Positions 1-12,420 of a DNA stretch of 64,000 nucleotides are shown piece after piece. Within the stretch, counting starts at the first letter, position 1; each line of letters opens with the position of its first letter. Origin of the DNA: Megalobrama amblycephala (taxonomy: Eukaryota > Chordata > Actinopteri > Cypriniformes > Xenocyprididae); assembly GCF_018812025.1 (NCBI RefSeq), contig NC_063061.1, positions 37,713,366-37,777,365 of the forward strand, given 5' to 3'. The notes under the pieces are model-generated. The model had not been told where the DNA came from. It made no database searches and saw only the letters and a list, made by a program, of their open reading frames with translations. Both the position numbers and the translations under genes were made by a program.

Positions 1-1720
1 TTGCAGCATAGCATTGTAGTCAATTAGCACTGTGATTGACATGACCAATGAAATCTTTAGAAATAGCTGTGAGGTGGAGTTTGCGCTGAACTGAATTGGG
101 GGGAAAATCACGCATGTGTGTTACAGTATGTTCCTGTCTGTCAATGGGAGGAAGCCACGCTCCTTTTTTGGAGCTCCCATCCCATTTTGGAGATCTCTAG
201 GCTAGTGTTTCTCAACGGGGGCGTTGAGAGAACAACGGGGGGCGTTGGAAGCAAGATTTTTAAAAGGGGGGCGTTCAGGTGTTCTTGGGGGGCGTTCACG
301 AGTTTACACCAAAGATCCAGGCAAGACAAGATTAAACTTGTAATTACTTGCAAAAGAATTGCCTACAACATTCTAAAATCTGCCAGTTTAACGCAACATG
401 TAAGCTAGGCTATGTATCTTATCTTTTGCAACGATTATTTTTTCCAGTCATAGACCAGCGCTCAAGCGCTGGCAAGAATTCACGTGCACAAAAATGTGTT
501 TCGCGCTGACAACAATCCGGTGGTGGCTTGAATCCAGCGCTGAACCACGCAGCGGAGGAATGGAAAGTTGACAAGCCATTAAAAAAGTATTGACTTAAGA
601 ACCACTTATATTTTCAAATATTTTCAATAAATCCTGTTCCCATTCACTCCAGTGACGAATTTTAAAATGAATGAAACTAAATTCTATTTATAATGGTAAA
701 ACTTTTACATTTTTAATGCCTAATGCCAAAATGTTTTCTTTGTTCACAAAGTAATTTACTGGGCATTATTGTTAACTCGCAAGACTGTAAGGAGAAATGA
801 CAATTTGATGGATAATTAATTTAAATATATTCTGTAGGCTAATTTCGCCGTCACATCTGAGCGCAAAACGCTGCTTGGATAATTTAGTTAAAAATAATTA
901 ATAATACAATAATAATTTAATCTAATTGTTCATATGTGTTTATTCTTGTTAGAATTTTTTTATTTTTTTTATTTTACTGATTATGGAGACACATTAATCA
1001 TGACAAACCAAATAAATTTGAATTGAATTAATTATACCATTGATGATAACAAGCTGATACCAAGATATTTAAGCCTATAATTATATCATATTTTTTCATG
1101 AAAAATCATGATTGTATTTATTTATTTTTTTCGAAAGTAAGATTAATGTAAGCAGCTTCTTGCAATACTCTCCTAAATGCGTAATAAAACCTAAGTGCAC
1201 ACCATAGACTGTAAAAAAAGTGCACACATTAGCGCTGAAATGACCGTACAGCCCATACTCTGAGTGGCATGGAAGAGAGTCGGAAGTTGATTTGTTGCCC
1301 CTACGAGTTTATAATGGCATATTTTAACTATATTTTCAAATGGATAAAAAAAACCTGTCAAATTGTTTTTAAATGCTGGCTTTATTAAACTATGTTTTAA
1401 AGATGTCAATAAACAGTCTCATATGTCTATTTATTTTTAATATAGGCCTACTATATTTATTAATTTATTGTTCTATTTTATTTAGCATTTTTACATTTGA
1501 CATGAATAATCAAACATTTAACATAAAACAAGTAGGCTATTGCACAACCATTTTAAATGTCTACTCATTTGTCCTTTTTTAAATCTTTTATTAATTTACA
1601 TTTTTATGTTTTAATTAAACTGATTTCCTTATTCTTTCGGTTTAAAAGGTGTCACAATCTTGCATTCCTATTCTTCCATTCATAATATGCGCGTTAGGGT
1701 GATGGAAACCATTTATTGGC

Positions 1721-3864
1721 ATCCCAGCAAGCAATTTTATGTCTATTAGACGTCTAATAGCCGTCAAAACATAGCCCGGCCGTCTAGGCTAAAACCAGGC
1801 AAAATTTGGGCTGTCAGTGAAAATCTAATAGACGTCTAACCATAACCCAAAAATAGACTAGTCATCAATTAGACGACTATTAGACGACTACATATATATG
1901 TCTAATAGACGGTGAATATGGATCTAGGCTAAAATAAGGCTGAATTTGGGCTGTCAGTGAAAATCTAATAGACGTCTAACCATAACCCAAGAGTAGACTA
2001 GTCATCAATTAGACGACTATTAGACAACTACATATTTATGTTTAAAAGACGGTTAATACGGGTCTAGGTTAAAATAAGGCAAAATTGGGGCTGTCAGTGA
2101 AAATCTAATAGACGTCTATCTATAACCTAAAAATAGACTAGTCATCAATTACACTACTAATGAATGATTACATCTATACATGCAATAGACAACTAAATAA
2201 TGGCTAAAGGATTCTTTTCACTTAAATATAACAGGTTCTCATAAATGACAATCCGTCCAAACAAATTAAATATAAAAGGTTTTATTTAGAAAAAGAACTC
2301 AAGATAATGCACAATGATAAAAAAAAAAAAAATTTTACAAATACAATACAAATAAACATTAAAAGAAAATTACAACGTGTAACAATAAAAATATATTGAC
2401 AAAAAAAAAAATAACATTGACAAAAAAAAAAGTTAAATAAAAAATGTTAACAATATTTTTTTGGTTTATAAAACAACCTGATTAATTTTCAGTTCCATAA
2501 ATTCCATGTTTTATGAAAAGCACTCTGAATTACCTTGAACATTGTTGTTGAAATGTGCTATACAAAATAAACTTGCCTTGCCAAATCAAAAACTCATATT
2601 TTTATTTCATAATGATCAAAAGATTAAAAGATATACAAGGCTTCCATAACAAATAATAGTAGGGCGCACAGGTTTCATGTTTACCCCCTTGTATTTAGAT
2701 AATTACAGAGTTTTAGGGCACAAGGAAACACTACAGTACATGTGCATGTATGTTAATCTAACTACGTTTTACTCTGAGTCTGCACTGTTACCCGCTAAAA
2801 TGTCACGGTTCCTACACATAATGTACATAAATAATAAACACATGTCAAAATGAAAAACACAGATACTTACAAGACCAAATGCAGGAAAGAATTTGCTTTA
2901 ACATTTGCTGTTGCTTGCTCTCCGTCTCCAACAGTTGTAAAATGCGGAAATGTTTATCGCGAGATCTGGCAACAGTGATCGAGAGTCAACGTTCAAGTCT
3001 CGCGTTATGTGGTCATGTCTCAGTAGAGCCACAGTTGCCATCTAGCGGTTGAGAATTGTAAATTTTTATTTAACTTAAAATTAAATACAGTCATATATGT
3101 GTGTGGTATATAATTATAATTAATATATGGCTTGGCTATACCCTGATATATATATATATATATATATGATATCGTAGAATGTAGGATTGTGTGACAGCAA
3201 AAATATGCTGTTTCAAATATATACTTGCATATAAATGTATATTATACTTGCATATAAATGTATAAATGCAAGTATATCAAGAATCCCACAAGCTTTGTGG
3301 TCGAAAATGACTTAACACTATTTTGGTTACACTCATTGCTGGTCTGAATCAGGGCTATAGCCAAGCCGTAAAAACTAGACTATAAATTGCCTCGATTTCG
3401 CTGGGTTGACTAAAAGCAGACTACACATAGCCTATCCAATTCAGAGCTAAATCGTGACTACATATAGACCATGTCATGAAATGCCACTTAAATCTTGTAG
3501 AAATCATTGACATTGCGAACATGATGAGATATCAACCATCTCAAGCACTTCCTGTCCAAAAACTACAATAAATCAGGATTGACTATAGGTGGGCTACAAA
3601 TAGCCGGTCTGACTATGAGCTAAATCGTGGCTACGCACAGCCTACACAATATAACATGTCATAGATGTGAAACCAAACACCTTGTAATCACTGTTGACTT
3701 CACTTACATGATGCAATAACATACAACTCGCAAGTTATTTTGGCAAAAACGACATGTAACCAAATTAAAGATTGTTTTGGCTAAAAGTGGGTTACACATA
3801 GCCGGACTATATCGGGTCTATAGTTAACCGAGACGGTGAAATGACGGCTATTGCTTGCTGGGAT
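1721..3864. mobile_element. Nested inverted-repeat DNA element (possibly ISL2EU-like)
   Basis: The element starts ATCCCAGCAAGCAAT and ends with the exact reverse complement, a perfect 15-bp terminal inverted repeat. It sits inside the larger hAT. If the outermost AT is the target site, it has the 2-bp AT duplication known for ISL2EU elements, but AT is palindromic so this is only suggestive. The left arm holds 140-bp tandem repeats. The right arm holds a second, diverged repeat with about 173-bp spacing (a GAGCTAAATCGTG motif at 3444 and 3617). No coding sequence is recognised. Confidence 0.65.
1790..2165. repeat. 140-bp tandem repeat, about three units
   Basis: The motif CTGTCAGTGAAAATCTAATA recurs at 1811, 1951 and 2091, giving an exact 140-bp period. 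Each unit is rich in the palindrome-like motif TAGACGTCTA and its variants. The array lies just inside the left end of the nested element, the usual place for transposase-binding repeats, though no function is shown. Confidence 0.8.
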
Positions 3865-5354
3865 ACTGATGGTGTGTAGTGACCATTTGTGCATAAAACA
3901 CCATGGTATTATGCATTAGGTCCAACAAAGTCTGACAAACAGCCCTCGACATAGAAATCAGATGTTTAAACTCGTATTTTGTGCGCGAGCGCGTTCATGT
4001 GGAGACTGCCAGTGTATGGGCATATACGCGTTTAACCAGTATTTCATCAGTTCTTCTGCGTCTCCTCACAGCATTTTAATAAAACGATATCCAGCAACAC
4101 AAATAGCTCTCTCTTTAGTCACAAATTCCCTTCATAATGCAAAGCATGCGACGTGCACGCTTAAGTTTCAGAAAACATCGTCATTGAAGTTTATATGTCT
4201 ATAATTTATGTAATTATATAATTTATATGTATTCTTTATATCACAGGTTTTCAAACCCTATGTCACGAGACTTAAAAAAATAAATAAACAAAATATATTT
4301 GACTTAATTGATTAACAAAGCGAAAGAAAAAACTGTGCCCAATAGTAGCCTACTACTGAGTTTGATTCATTTTTGCGAGGCGCGGCGCTCCACAAACAAG
4401 TTCAAGGAAAGGAAACTGAGATGGCAAAAAGCGCATGCTGTTTTCTTTATTTTGCAAAAGCACAATGTTCTGTTTTTAGTGTGAGTGTATAAAAGTAAAC
4501 TTCGCAGTATCGAATAATGTCTTACTCATATCTGTAAATTACGGAGTAAGCCTATTTAAGTTGTTTCTGCTGGTAAGGAAACAGTTGAAGTAATCGCACC
4601 GGCGCCTCGCGTGCGCACTCAACTTATTCATTGCAAACTTAACATCGCAGACTGTTCATTATCAAAATAAAATACCGTCAGCCAAAAACATATAAAAATT
4701 ACACTGCTCATTTTACATAGCCTACTCCATAGTATCCTATCTGTGCCGTTGAGCGTGACCACCGCTGAAACTGGTCCTGCCAAACACATTTTTGCTCATG
4801 TGAAGAGGATGATTTTTTTCGTTGATATTGAAACGGGAGTGAAGTACAAATACTATTTGACACAATAAATACAAGTTCAGCATCCACATACATTGCTAAT
4901 ATGGAAACATTTGAATTCGTGCCGAACAAGAGAGGCTGCTTGAGAACACCGGTTTTTACTTTCAGTTTCGCCTCAAATTAATTCGTTTGGGCTTGTTTAT
5001 AGCTACTTATAAGTTTTTATTCTTGTTCTGTATAAGTATATTATATATTTTATGTATATTATATATTTTAGTATTCTTATGCTTGGTTTGACTTGGTTTG
5101 GTCGCGTCAATTAAAAAATGTCGTTCTTTAAAAAAAAATTGACAGCCACTGCTTTATATGTTGCGTATGTGTCGGAAAACACAAAACACGGCATGGACCA
5201 CTTTTGGTCTTATGAGAGGGGGATCCCCCAAATGAGGTGCCGGATCAGATTTCGGAGGTTTCGGCTTGTCCCGGCACAACTTAAGGTCTGCCTGCCACTG
5301 TTCGGTCAAATCAAATCTGTTATTTGGCTTTCAATGACATGCTTTTTAATTATG

Positions 5355-5610
5355 AAAGCTGCAGTCCGTAACTTTTGGAGCTCTAGCGGTAAATAAAATA
5401 AACTGCAGGCGTCTTGGTACTGCAGGTACTGTACTCCGCAGCGGTGCCGACTCGAACCAGTCTAATAGTCCCAAAATAAACTCTTATTAGGTGTGTAGTA
5501 GTGATTCAGGATAAGACAAAAACACAGTTTGGAAAATGGATTCATGATGTTGGCTACTCACCGATTATATAAATTTGGTAGCATTTTAAATACAAAAAAG
5601 TTACGGATTT
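5355..5610. repeat. MITE family with AAAGCTGC ends, partial copy
   Basis: It starts AAAGCTGCAGTCCGTAACTT and ends near AAAAAGTTACGGATTT. It is related to the better preserved copy at 32813-33055, which has a full inverted repeat at both ends. It lies within the right end of the large hAT element. Confidence 0.5.
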
Positions 5611-5663
5611 AATATTACTAATAATAATAATAATAAGAAGAAAACACAGATGTGAATTATACA

Positions 5664-5697
<34 letters not shown>

Positions 5698-5836
5698 ACA
5701 GAATAATTATCAGCATACTTTCAATAAAGACATTTATCCTTTTTGTGTTTGTGTGTGTGTTTGGGGGGCGGTAAAGGACCTGGATAATTGATAGGGGGCG
5801 CTGGTCCAAAAAAGGTTGAGAACCACTGCTCTAGGC

Positions 5837-6516
5837 TGTAGCTAAGTTTGAGTTGCGTTCATCTTGGAACATAATGTGCACCATTCATTACATTTGTAAG
5901 GTATATCATTTATAAACCTACACCAACACAGGAGAATACATCAATATATTTCTAAATATGCAAATTGTTGTTCATCGCTCTTTCAAAATAAAAGTTTTAA
6001 ACCCTTGCTCTGAGTTTGCATTTTTTGATGTCCACGTGTTCTTGTTCACGAAATTACATGGCTGTAACATGTCTATCATAAAGAAGTGGCCAAATGTTAA
6101 AGATTAAGTGCACATTTAAATTAAATATCATTCGGACCAATATTAAACAAGGATTTGATCTGCTGTAAAGTGTAACAATCACCAGGCTGCTGGCGCTCAC
6201 TGCAGGCATTAGTTATAATACATAATGTACATAAGTGGATTGTCTATATTATATTATGTATTTTAACAGTGTTGTTCTATAAAACCATATGATTACTTGC
6301 TTTTGGAACTTTATTTGAACCAAATATTATTGCCTCAGTGTTATTATACATCATTTTAAAGGGTATTGTTTGCTTAGGGCTTTTTTTAATACCTCACAAA
6401 AAAAAAAATCTGATTTCCTGATTAATCATCAAAATAATCGTCCGATTACTCTATTACCAAAATAATCGTTAGTGACAGCCCTAATTATAATATTGTCCTA
6501 TCTGAAATTTCTCCAG
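5837..6516. repeat. Host flank plus inverted copy of a hAT-like MITE
   Basis: From about 5960 to 6484 the sequence is the reverse complement of material at 18293-18480 and 19490-19690. It ends with AACGATTATTTTGG-type terminal sequence, seen here reversed before CAGCCCTAA. The same terminal sequence precedes the last VMO1 exon at 17530-17576, so both exon copies carry this insertion at the same place. No host gene is seen. Confidence 0.55.
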
Positions 6517-6699
6517 ATTCAAATGCAGTGAAGGTTCTCTTCTGGAGGGTGGCGGTACATTCTGGGGCACGTTTGGGAGACTGGAGTCGAAGTGTGTGAG
6601 GGAAGAGGAATCTGCGGTATCAAGACACGGGTAGAAGAGCCACAGGGAATAGGAGATGACACTGCTCTCAATGACGTGCAAATGTACTGCTGTGATTAA
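6517..6699 (+). pseudogene. VMO1-like last exon, duplicated fragment with frame break
   Basis: This is a second copy of the final exon of the VMO1-like gene at 15450-17789. A 3' splice site (TTTCTCCAG) and a TAA stop are kept, and the last third still encodes the family-typical run ending in [14 protein letters not shown]. It is 183 bases long against 181 in the intact copy. The two extra bases fall in the stretch encoding the WG-rich core and break the frame. No other VMO1 exon is found upstream in this copy. Similarity continues past the stop to about 6955 and resumes near 11300-11640, so a segmental duplication was later split by insertions. Confidence 0.75.
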
Positions 6700-7060
6700 G
6701 GTGAAGTGATCGCAGCTTCACATAAAACACTGTTTTGGTCGTTGGAGGTGCAGTTGAGCTGAGTTTGTTTTTCTTTTAGGTGTAAGAGGATGACCACAAG
6801 AACAGCAAGAAGATCAAATGGATCAAAATAATTAATTATCATACTATGATGAGCTAAATGTCGTACAACAGTTTTGTAATTGGGATAATATGCACATCAT
6901 TCCACTTATTACAAAGCTACTTGTCTTGTAGATTAGTGATGTTTTCATTTTCCTGCTTTAGATGGAGACTCCTGATCTGGCGCCTGTTCCCAGCATTAAA
7001 GAAGCACCTTGTCATTTCATGTTCTTTAGCACAACACTTTACATTAAATGTTTCATTATG

Positions 7061-7187
7061 TTGGTGCATTTGGTAGATGCTTTTATACAAGTGACTTACA
7101 TTGCATTCAAAGTAATCATCTTATCAGTTAATGCACTTCCTGGGGGTCAAATCCATGAAATGCATACTCTACTGTTTGAGCTACAGG
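7061..7187 (-). mobile_element. tRNA-derived SINE
   Basis: On the minus strand a tRNA-like head is visible, with an A box at 7167-7183 (TAGCTCAAACAGTAGAG) and a B box at 7142-7154 (GGATTTGACCCCC). The body is typical of an abundant teleost SINE and ends at TTGGTGCATTTGGTAGATGC. The open frame crossing it on the plus strand has no protein-like features. Confidence 0.65.
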
Positions 7188-8186
7188 TATACAGGAATAC
7201 TACATTAAACTGTACAACTGCCAACCCTGTTACCTTACCTTATAATCTTACAAAAATGTTAATAATGACAGAATGTGGATGTAAAAATTTAAATATATGG
7301 TTGAGCAGGACACCAGTGTCTAGAAATGAGCATTGTAAGATAAACAGAACCTCAGATACTTTGATCTCCTGAGATATGGACAGTACAAACACATACAGCC
7401 ATTTGTCTTCACACCCCACAGAGTGAAGTTGTGGGAAAGCTTCTTTTCATCCTGTCCTTCAGACACACAGCATTATCTTTCTAATATCAGGTATGCATCT
7501 TTTATTTGATGTTTTGTATCTATTATCTTCAAATTGATTATGTAATTGGCATGATACATTTACCTGACAATAATAAACTGTTATATTTGATTTTATTCTG
7601 ACTTACTCTGAAATTGACTCTAGTAGATTTCGTTGCATTCATTGTTACCACAAATCTGCGTCAGGTTAGTAACGGACTAAAGTCCAGTATTGGGGCATGC
7701 CAACTTAAACAGTCTTACTTCTATTTAATGTAATGTTACTCTAGCTAAGTGTACATGGGAATCCATAGCATGACCAAACCAAAACTACTATTAGAGAAAG
7801 TATTGGTCAGCTTATATCTTGGAGTAGTGGTCATGACCTCTGACCAGAGATAATGTTGCTTTAATTCAAGTGTACACGGATCTATAGGGACTAAATAAAA
7901 TACTCGTAGAGTGAGTGAGCATATAGGAGCAACCCTCTAAACATTATAGTCAATTACCTCCGTCTATGACCAAAACTGGCGAGTTTGTGATTATGGGCCC
8001 GCATAATAAATGAACGGCCGTTTTGAGGACACTGCGCGACTCTGAGAACTGAATGAATGAGAACACTAAGAGTAAAATATAATAATCATGTCTAAATGAT
8101 CATATAAATTATCAATAATGAATTGGCATTTTAACCTAAACTCGAAGTCATAACAAAATAGAGTCAGATAACAGTTTAATTGGAAT
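7188..8186. other. Stretch without recognised gene
   Basis: I see no coding exon or clear element here. The bases at 8179-8186 (ATTGGAAT) are the left target duplication of the following hAT. Confidence 0.5.
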
Positions 8187-8747
8187 TAGAGCCCGACCGA
8201 TATATCGTTTTGCCGATTTTATCAGCCGATATGAGCCTGTTGCGATACATCTGCATCAGTGTATATGGCGCCGATATGCACCGACATGAACATTTATTTT
8301 TACAGAACATATAAGGCAAATAAAATGGTTGTAAATGGTGTGATTACGTAGTTTGTCCAGCAGAGCGCACTCCATTGTTCGCTACTGGCACCAGCCAACC
8401 CTTTCATTTCAGTAAAGAGGTCTCTTGTTCGGGCAGCAGCAAGCAGTCAATTGGTGTCTTCATGGGAGTCAAAGCATTGTCTTAACGGTACTGTAACTTA
8501 CTGTAAAGTTAATAAACAATGACCCCCCCATAACTTTCCTTTTTTAATATCCCAAATAACATTAGCCCCGTCCCTTAAAACAGCCATGCCACTCGTGCAT
8601 ATCACATCGTTCACATCACATATCCTAAATTAGCATAGTTTGTCAGTACAATTAGTTAACGTAGCAGATTGAAAAGTTAGTATCTTTCTGCAGTCCAATA
8701 GACCGTGGTGTGGTGGTGGCTTGAGTCTGTTGAAACGCGCTGCTATA

Positions 8748-10327
8748 CAGGTGCTGGTCATATAATTAGAATATCATCAAAAAGTTGATTTATTTCATTA
8801 ATTCCATTCAAAAAGTGAAACTTGTATATTATATTCATTCATTACACACAGACTGATATATTTCAAATGTTTATTTGTTTTAATTTTAATGATTATAACT
8901 GACAACTAAGGAAAATCCCAAATTCAGTATCTCAGAAAATGAGAATATTACTTAAGACCAATACAAAGAAAGGATTTTTAGAAATCTTGGCCTACTGAAA
9001 AGTATGAACATGAAAAGTATGAGCATGTACAGCACTCAATACTTAGTTGGGGCTCCTTTTGCCTGAATTACTGCAGCAATGCGGCGTGGCATGGAGTCGA
9101 TCAGTCTGTGGCACTGCTCAGGTGTTATGAGAGCCCAGGTTGCTCTGATAGTGGCCTTCAGCTCTTCTGCATTGTTGGGTCTGGCATATCGCATCTTCCT
9201 CTTCACTATACCCCATAGATTTTCTATGGGGTTAAGGTCAGGCGAGTTTGCTGGCCAATTAAGAACAGGGATACCATGGTCCTTAAACCAGGTACTGGTA
9301 GCTTTGGCACTGTGTGCAGGTGCCAAGTCCTGTTGGAAAATGAAATCTGCATCTCCATAAAGTTAGTCAGCAGCAGGAAGCATGAAGTGCTCTAAAACTT
9401 CCTGGTATACGGCTGCGTTGACCTTGGACCTCAGAAAACACAGTGGACCAACACCAGCAGATGACATGGCACCCCAAACCATCACTGACTGTGGAAACTT
9501 TACACTGGACCTCAAGCAACGTGGACTGTGTGCCTCTCCTCTCTTCCTCCAGACTCTGGGACCCTGATTTCCGAAGGAAATGCAAAATTTACTTTCATCA
9601 GAGAACATAACTTTGGACCACTCAGCAGCAGTCCAGTCCTTTTTGTCTTTAGCCCATGTGAGACGCTTCTGACGCTGTCTGTTGTGCAAGAGTGGCTTGA
9701 CACAAGGAATGCGACAGCTGAAACCCATGTCTTGCGTAAATCTGTGCGTAGTGGTTCTTGAAGCACTGACTCCAGCTGCAGTCCACTCTTTGTGAATCTC
9801 CCCCACATTTTTGAATGGGTTTTGTTTCACAATCCTCTCCAGGGTGCGGTTATCCCTATTGCTTGTACACTTTTTTCTACCACATCTTTTCCTTCCCTTC
9901 GCCTCTCTATTAATGTGCTTGGACACAGAGCTCTGTGAACAGCCAGCCTCTTTTGCAACGACCTTTTGTGTCTTGCCCTCCTTGTGCAAGGTGTCAATGG
10001 TCGTCTTTTGGACAACTGTCAAGTCAGCAGTCTTCCCCATGATTGTGTAGCCTACAGAACTAGACTGAGAGACCATTTAAAGGCCTTTGAAGGTGTTTTG
10101 AGTTAATTAGCTGATTAGAGTGTGGCACCAGGTGTCTTCAATATTGAACCTTTTCACAATATTCCTTAGTTGTCAGTTATAATCATCAAAATTAAAAGAA
10201 ATAAACATTTGAAATATATCAGTCTGTGTGTAATGAATGAATATAATATACAAGTTTCACTTTTTGAATGGAATTAGTGAAATAAATCAACTTTTTGATG
10301 ATATTCTAATTATATGACCAGCACCTG
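8748..10327 (-). mobile_element. Tc1/mariner transposon, nearly complete
   Basis: The element starts CAGGTGCTGGTCATATAATT and ends with the matching inverted sequence, flanked by TA dinucleotides at 8746-8747 and 10328-10329. The long inverted terminal repeats extend well over 100 bases. A transposase reads on the minus strand with one internal stop. It inserted into the hAT at 8187-11151. A more decayed relative with the same ends lies at 45968-47506. Confidence 0.92.
9036..10040 (-). pseudogene. Tc1-family transposase, one internal stop
   Basis: The protein cuts and pastes the surrounding Tc1 element. From the start MGKTADLTVV it has an N-terminal paired-like helix-turn-helix region (about residues 1-110) with a basic stretch GRKRCGRKK. 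The DDE catalytic domain follows, with the first aspartate in MFSDESKF, the second in SPDLNPIENLW, and the glutamate three residues after that LNPI. Total length is about 334 codons, normal for the family. A TAA at 9363-9365 splits the frame just after LPAAD; the related copy at 46.9 kb has lysine there. No other frame break is visible. The upstream Met at 10076 is less likely because family members begin at MGK. Confidence 0.9.
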
Positions 10328-11159
10328 TAAAATAAATAAACATGTTCCCATCTTTTACTCTTACAACGAGCTTATCATACTCGTTTGCTACATTAGTAGG
10401 ATTTTTATGTTTGCTACATTAGTAGTAGTGTTTGCATGATGGTGACAGGCTGAAAGCTGCCATTGTTTTCCGTTTTTACTAAGCATGTGCTGTTAATAAT
10501 AGCCTATTACTGGTGTTACTTATTGCTATTACTTTTTGGCTAAGAAATATTTAGCATTTTCTTATTTTATATTATTTCTGAGTATATAGGATGTGTTTAA
10601 GATAAGTTTGTACAACATTTGCCTTCATATTTCAGGCATATTTCTGCAACCATGTTGATCACTTCATGTGTGGTGCACTTGGAATGGAACTTTTTTAAAC
10701 CAGATTGTTAATAAAGAGAATGTTACTTAAATCATATTGTAGTAAAGTTTTTAAAAATCGAAATCGGTCAATCATTCTGAGAAAACACTACTATTCATCC
10801 CTACTATTTGTGTTGTAAAGTTATTTATAATAAGTGAAGTTTACTGTTCAGTGCACTGATGCCAGGCTTATTATGGATAATAAAGTTTATTGTTAAATTG
10901 TTAAATACCCTGCCTTCATTACATATCTTTATCACGTCAGTATAAGTGTTTGATCACCACATTTGAGTGATCATTACAAAAAATGTTTATGTATATACAT
11001 ATTCTGTTTATGTATGGTATTCAATATACAGTACAAATGGGAAGTGTGTCTTTGACTTTTGACTGGTACTAAACTATAATATACATAAAAAAATATCGAC
11101 CGATATATCAATATCAGACTTTTTTTACTTCCTAATATCGGTCAGGTTCTAATTGGAAT

Positions 11160-12085
11160 TAAACTACTTTGCCACGCTGAAAAGACAGAATGTGCAGGAG
11201 ACCTTCATCCGCCCTATTGGAAACCATTGTTGGGCCATTTGGGCGGGCCTTACAGCAGCATCTTTGAAGGACAGAAATATGTTCTTATATTAGATTTTTC
11301 CTTTCCTCACTAACCTGATTGAAATCCTTAACATTTAAATGCACATTTGCTTCTCATTCATTTGTTCGTCATGTCACTTCTCCACATATGTTTGGACATA
11401 ACTGACTAATCAAAGAATGAATAAATGCTTTGTGAAAAATAGGCCAATTATAGCAACTTTCATTTGTCTAAAACAAGTAGAGCATCAAACCATAAGAAGA
11501 GACTTTACAATAAATATTTAATTTATTTCTGTGAACTCATTAAACATAAAAAATAGAGCTGCCATAGAGCTGTCACTAACGATTATTTTGGTAATCGAGT
11601 AAAGTTATTTTGACGATTAATCGAGTAATATTAATAATTTAGAGAATATTAAACCAACGTTAAAAATGCCACTAACATATTTCCTGCAGCTCATTTGCAT
11701 TTAAAGGGACACACACAAAAACTGTGTGTTTTTGCTCACACCCAAATAGGGGCAAATTTGACAAGCTATAATAAATGATCTGTGGGGGATTTTGAGCTGA
11801 AACTTCACAGACACATTCTGGAGACACCAGTGCCCAGTTGCATGAAACTCCTTAAGCTAAGAAATCCCTTAAATATAAGGTTAAGGGTAGCCTTAGTGAA
11901 ACGTGGGTTGCAAGAAAAAAACCCTAAGGGTTTTCTTAAGGAACTTAAGGCTGTTATTAATTTTTTCCCCTTAATTATCTAAGCGTTTCCTTAAGCGTTG
12001 CTACAAAGTCCTTAGCGACCATTTCACCTTAATAAATTTAAGGGACCAAAACAGCTCCCTTAAATGAACTGACACTCAAAATACG
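11160..12085. other. Non-coding stretch with repeat remnants
   Basis: 11300-11640 matches 18080-18350 downstream of the VMO1-like gene, marking the far end of a segmental duplication. It includes the terminal sequence CTGTCACTAACGATTATTTT of a hAT-like MITE. 11830-12060 contains many TTAAG and CTTAA motifs, possibly the flank of the Harbinger remnant that follows. Confidence 0.5.
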
Positions 12086-12285
12086 ATGGCTGATTTAGTG
12101 TTAATTGAAGAGGAGGAAATACCAAGGCGTGTTTTTAATGATCGCAATAATCCCTTGGCGACGATGAATGATATACAGTTATTGAGAGAATATCGGTTTG
12201 ACCGCCAGTCAATGATTTGTCTCACCACGACACTAGAACATGACATTGAGCACCAAACCCGGCCAGTGCTAATTCAAAGCGAGAT
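12086..12285 (+). pseudogene. PIF/Harbinger transposase N-terminal fragment
   Basis: The frame from ATG encodes about 66 residues resembling the N-terminus of HARBI1-type transposases. Visible family features are an acidic start, RRVFNDRNNPL, and LREYRFDRQSMICLTTTL. After EIIVFY the similarity stops and A+T-rich non-coding sequence follows. The catalytic DDE domain is absent, so this is a truncated remnant. Confidence 0.6.
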
Positions 12286-12420
12286 TATTGTATTTTATAC
12301 TTTAATAAAGTTTTATTTGCCTTTACATTTTTGTTTATTATAAAAAGAAAAGTAACCAATAAAAAGAATTTTAATTGATTACAAAAACTGCCAACCAAGG
12401 CTTTGAGATATTTAGTGTTT

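Larger units (their letters stand above)
203..5828. mobile_element. hAT-type DNA transposon, non-autonomous, 5.6 kb
   Basis: The termini read TAGTGTTTCTCAAC at the left and GTTGAGAACCACTG at the right, inverted repeats matching at 12 of 14 positions. They are flanked by an exact 8-bp direct repeat, CTCTAGGC, at 195-202 and 5829-5836. An 8-bp target duplication with this kind of end is characteristic of the hAT superfamily. No transposase reading frame is recognisable inside, so this copy needs enzyme supplied by another element. It contains a nested inverted-repeat element (1721-3864) and part of another repeat family near the right end (5355-5610). The remaining interior is A+T-rich with short ATT and TA microsatellites. 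Confidence 0.85.
8187..11151. mobile_element. hAT-type element carrying a Tc1 insertion
   Basis: The ends TAGAGCCCGACCGATAT and ATATCGGTCAGGTTCTA form an inverted repeat. Exact 8-bp direct repeats ATTGGAAT flank them at 8179-8186 and 11152-11159, as expected for hAT insertion. Excluding the internal Tc1 (8748-10327) the element is about 1.4 kb and has no transposase. Parts of its right half (10329-10420 and 10800-10925) recur at 20365-20430 and 22160-22290. Confidence 0.85.

Noticed and set aside
5118..5396. 92-codon frame in the first hAT as a transposase remnant
   Set aside because: No hAT motifs such as the C-terminal dimerisation region; it overlaps another repeat.
6962..7372. 136-codon frame on the plus strand
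   Set aside because: It crosses a SINE on the opposite strand, lacks homology and has no matching splice structure.
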